Below, one piece after another: positions 35,049 to 37,250 of a DNA stretch of 37,250 nucleotides. Every line of letters begins with the position of its first letter. Within the stretch, counting starts at the first letter, position 1. The DNA lies in the NCBI GenBank assembly GCA_910592205.1, contig CAJVPJ010000179.1, positions 1 to 37,250 on the forward strand. Reading direction: 5' to 3'. The notes under the pieces are model-generated. The model saw nothing but the letters and a program-made list of their open reading frames with translations, searched no databases and was not told the origin of the DNA. Position numbers and translations under genes: made by a program. Source of the stretch: Paraglomus occultum (taxonomy: Eukaryota; Glomeromycota; Glomeromycetes; Paraglomerales; Paraglomeraceae).

Positions 35049-36054
35049 TACCAAATATTTATTAAGACTCGCCGGTCGATATAACGCCCCCTGTGATCTA
35101 GTCGGGAATTAAACCTGTTAGAGTGGGAATTTAATTTAGGCGCCCTGTCTTAAATGCACCAATCGGGATCAGCGATTGAAGATCTTGGAGAATATCGTTC
35201 GAACTCTTTAATATTATTAAAATCTCTCATAAGCGTAATTCTTTTGGCGAAAAAACTAAAACTTGTGTTCATTACCGTCGTCATACTTGCACATACATCG
35301 GTTACCGAATTATCTCTCATTTAAACGTTGACGTAGTAGTTAGTATTAACTACTTTTTAACCATCGGCATTGGGAAAAAAAAATAATAAGTGGTTCACAT
35401 GACAACCTTGTACTGCTTGCTGTTACCAAATTTAGGTGGCATCTCTCATTTAGTGCCGGCGTTTTTCTTATTGGATTTTCACCCGCTCGGCTGGAAATTA
35501 GACACCGTATATGGAAATCAACGCTGCTATTTGTCACTGCAAGCATTTGATATCATATGTAAGTTATATTGGGGGTTTCCTTAATTACAGTGTTTTTTGC
35601 CAATGAAACATTGTTCGCAGGCTGAAAAACTACCATTCACAAGAACACCTTTTACGGCCTGTTTACCAATACAGTTATACTGTATATCTTTCGTTGGTAA
35701 CGTAAATTTAATTTCCTTGGTTTGCTTTTATTTCTCAAAAAGTGCAACTCTAGCATTGAAGAATTGATGTGAATCACGTTCAAGCAGATAACTCTCTATC
35801 CAGCAATTAGTAAATAATGTCGAAGCTATTTATATTTACAATTTATGGGTAAGAATTGTTGGAGAATTAGATATTCAAACCTTTTATTTAATAAAGCAAA
35901 CTTTTAAAATTAACATCGCCTGCAAAACTTGCACAAAGTAATGGTCATTACAATAACAATGTTTTGTAATTACACGACCTTAATTTCATTGAATAAAAAA
36001 TAAAACATTATTTTGTTATTTCCACTTAGCTTAGGTTATGTATGACGATGAGAT
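35049..36054. other. about 1 kb with minus-strand coding-like remnants
   Basis: On the minus strand from about 35840 to 35581, one frame reads as protein (ending FSACEQCFIGKKHCN) but is interrupted by an in-frame TAA. A smaller exon-like piece at about 35490-35430 lies between a good acceptor (tttccag) and a gtaaca donor. These may be upstream exons or decayed parts of the neighbouring minus-strand candidate. No plus-strand gene seen. Confidence 0.3.
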
Positions 36055-36276
36055 TGTTGTATGTCAGATCGGAATTTATGTCAGATCAGAATTTTATGTC
36101 GCTTCCAAACTGACATACGAACAATATATTATTCACTCGATAAAATAAGTCACTTTAAGATAAAATCACTCTAAGATAAAGAATTTTCCCGCTCAAATTT
36201 AAGCGATATAAAATTCTGATCTGACATACTGTATATCACTTCGGAATTGACATAAATTCCGATCAGACATACAACA
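36055..36276. mobile_element. MITE-like element with terminal inverted repeats
   Basis: The left end TGTTGTATGTCAGATCGG... and the right end, read on the other strand, TGTTGTATGTCTGATCGG... match over at least 28 bases with one difference. A second internal inverted pair, GTCAGATCAGAATTTTAT near the left and its near-complement near 36206-36229, extends the symmetry. The element is 222 bp, AT-rich and non-coding. Both ends are flanked by AGAT (36051-36054 and 36277-36280), a plausible 4-bp target-site duplication. It cannot move by itself; the parent transposon is not in the window. Confidence 0.75.
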
Positions 36277-36571
36277 AGATATTATATGCGTCGTCGGCTC
36301 AAATGATTATCTTAGCTGTAATAATAGATTCACATTCGTGTCGTTTATCCCAAAAAGTTATCTAAGGATGTGTTATGCGATTTATCTTCACGTGTCACGT
36401 TGGCATGCGGTCTAGATGACTGCAATTGGCCAACCTGGAACACACGTGTGCGCCTCCATCTCTTAATAGAACTTAATAACTTCTTGAACAAGGAAGAGAA
36501 TGACAAGTAGGTATGGACTCAGAATGCATGCTCATTGGAAAGACTGCTATTCCGATTTCCACAATGTGCAT
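36277..36571. other. upstream region of the secreted-protein gene
   Basis: No gene seen. It directly follows the MITE-like element and leads to the TATA box at 36572. Confidence 0.5.
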
Positions 36572-36579
36572 TATAAATA
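36572..36579 (+). promoter_or_regulatory. TATA box of the secreted-protein gene
   Basis: TATAAATA lies 56 nt before the ATG at 36628, a normal TATA-to-start distance for a short leader. The motif match is exact; the position makes it convincing. Confidence 0.5.
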
Positions 36580-36627
36580 CGACGTCTTTCAAGTACGTGG
36601 TCACCAAACGTAACTGCACGCTCTACA

Positions 36628-37093
36628 ATGAAGCATCCTACGATCGCTCGCAGTCTTTTTATTCTTGCAATATGTTTCCTACTAACCAACACGGTTAAAG
36701 GTAGAGCTCTCAAACATACGTATTGCGCACGTTGGATCATTTTCCTGTTCTCATAACCTGATTTTGCTTGGATTTGTGTAAATAGCATATCATGTGCATA
36801 TATATGCCACCGATAACTCCTCCGCGGCCCCTATTGATACCTGTATACCACGCGTAATAGATTGTGACAATAATGAAGCTGTGATATGCGACGCTCCAGA
36901 AACAATATGCCAAGGTGATACACTATTGGATTGCGATGCACCAGATGGCCAGTGGTCTTGCGCTCAAGTGGAGAAAACCCGCACCGCCACCCCCAATAAT
37001 GAAATCCACTATAAACCAATCAAAGATTCGTGTTTTGCATACACAGGTTATTACGACGGCTCTTGGGACTTTAATCAAGTAGCATGTACTTAA
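36628..37093 (+). CDS. small secreted cysteine-rich protein
   Basis: Two exons (36628-36700 and 36786-37093; 85-nt intron, donor gtagag, acceptor aatag) encode 126 residues. Residues 1-24 form a classic signal peptide: MKHPTIAR, then a hydrophobic core SLFILAICFLL and TNTVKA. The mature part is acidic, with eight cysteines (TCIPRVIDCDNNEAVIC, ETICQGDTLLDCD, GQWSCAQ, DSCFAY, ACT), an even number that fits four disulfides. Aromatic residues cluster near the end (YTGYYDGSWDF). I recognise no enzyme or lectin family. A small secreted cysteine-rich protein of this kind could be a wall-associated or effector-type protein; that is inference. The gene has a TATA box 56 nt upstream and sits about 350 bp from a MITE-like element. 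Confidence 0.78.
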
Positions 37094-37250
37094 TAGGAAT
37101 ACTTTTTGCTAGTTGACAACAGTAACACATTGTCACCTCTTTTGTATGCTCAGTGAAGATCTCTTTCGTGCTTTTGCTTACGGCGTCCGTATTTAGCAGT
37201 ACGGCATTTCTTTATTTCAGTCAGGAGCTATTCGATTTTGCAGATCAATT
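37094..37250. other. right end of window, no feature
   Basis: 157 bases after the secreted-protein gene. AT-rich with an acceptor-like tttcag near 37216-37221; too short to interpret. Confidence 0.4.

Noticed and set aside
35399-35565. Plus-strand ATG frame ending at a gtaagt donor, apparently a hydrophobic N-terminus
   Set aside because: The next usable acceptor would make an intron of about 32 nt, too short, and the following exon ends at once.
1-37250. Search by eye for CRISPR arrays, rRNA or prokaryotic operons
   Set aside because: None seen; gene structure is clearly eukaryotic with spliceosomal introns.

Overview
This is a 37.25 kb piece of an AT-rich, intron-bearing eukaryotic nuclear genome, almost certainly fungal. 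All introns I could place are GT-AG; most are 40-140 nt, with two of about 250 nt in the CKS1 gene. The recognisable proteins are ordinary eukaryotic housekeeping factors: GRASP, COA6, CKS1, a BAX-inhibitor family protein, an ERI1-type exonuclease, ARL1 and a Pho85-type cyclin. The cyclin type and the CKS1 sequence point to Fungi. A fragment of a primase-like cysteine motif and a transposase-like zinc-binding protein look like families I associate with expanded, repeat-rich arbuscular mycorrhizal (Glomeromycotina) genomes. That placement is inference from memory, not a search result.

Layout, left to right. Positions 1-107 hold the probable 3' end of a gene entering from the left. A compact block at 1.1-8.2 kb carries GRASP (+), COA6 (-), CKS1 (+), the BAX-inhibitor family protein (-) and ERI1 (+). 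GRASP/COA6 and CKS1/BAX inhibitor are convergent pairs; the other two neighbouring pairs are divergent. From 8.2 to 14 kb there is a decayed stretch with coding-like fragments, including the primase-like piece, but no intact recognisable gene. At 14.09-16.11 kb an intronless 673-residue gene encodes a membrane protein with a septin-like but apparently GTP-binding-deficient domain. A gene-poor stretch leads to a two-exon gene (20.36-21.64 kb) for a double zinc-binding, transposase-derived type of protein. ARL1, split into eight exons including 4-, 15- and 16-nt ones, lies at 24.6-25.8 kb. After another gene-poor 4 kb comes the Pho80-like cyclin (29.86-31.67 kb, minus). The right end has an uncertain three-exon minus-strand gene (34.1-35.0 kb), a 222 bp MITE-like inverted-repeat element with a 4 bp flanking duplication (36.06-36.28 kb), and a two-exon gene for a small secreted cysteine-rich protein (36.63-37.09 kb).

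The genes are functionally unrelated, as expected for a fungal chromosome segment. Two loose themes can be drawn: Golgi membrane traffic (GRASP, ARL1) and cyclin/CDK control (CKS1, Pho80-type cyclin). Nothing in the sequence shows that they are co-regulated. The least ordinary items are the septin-like membrane protein, the zinc-binding transposase-like protein, the secreted cysteine-rich protein, and the microexons of ARL1 and CKS1.
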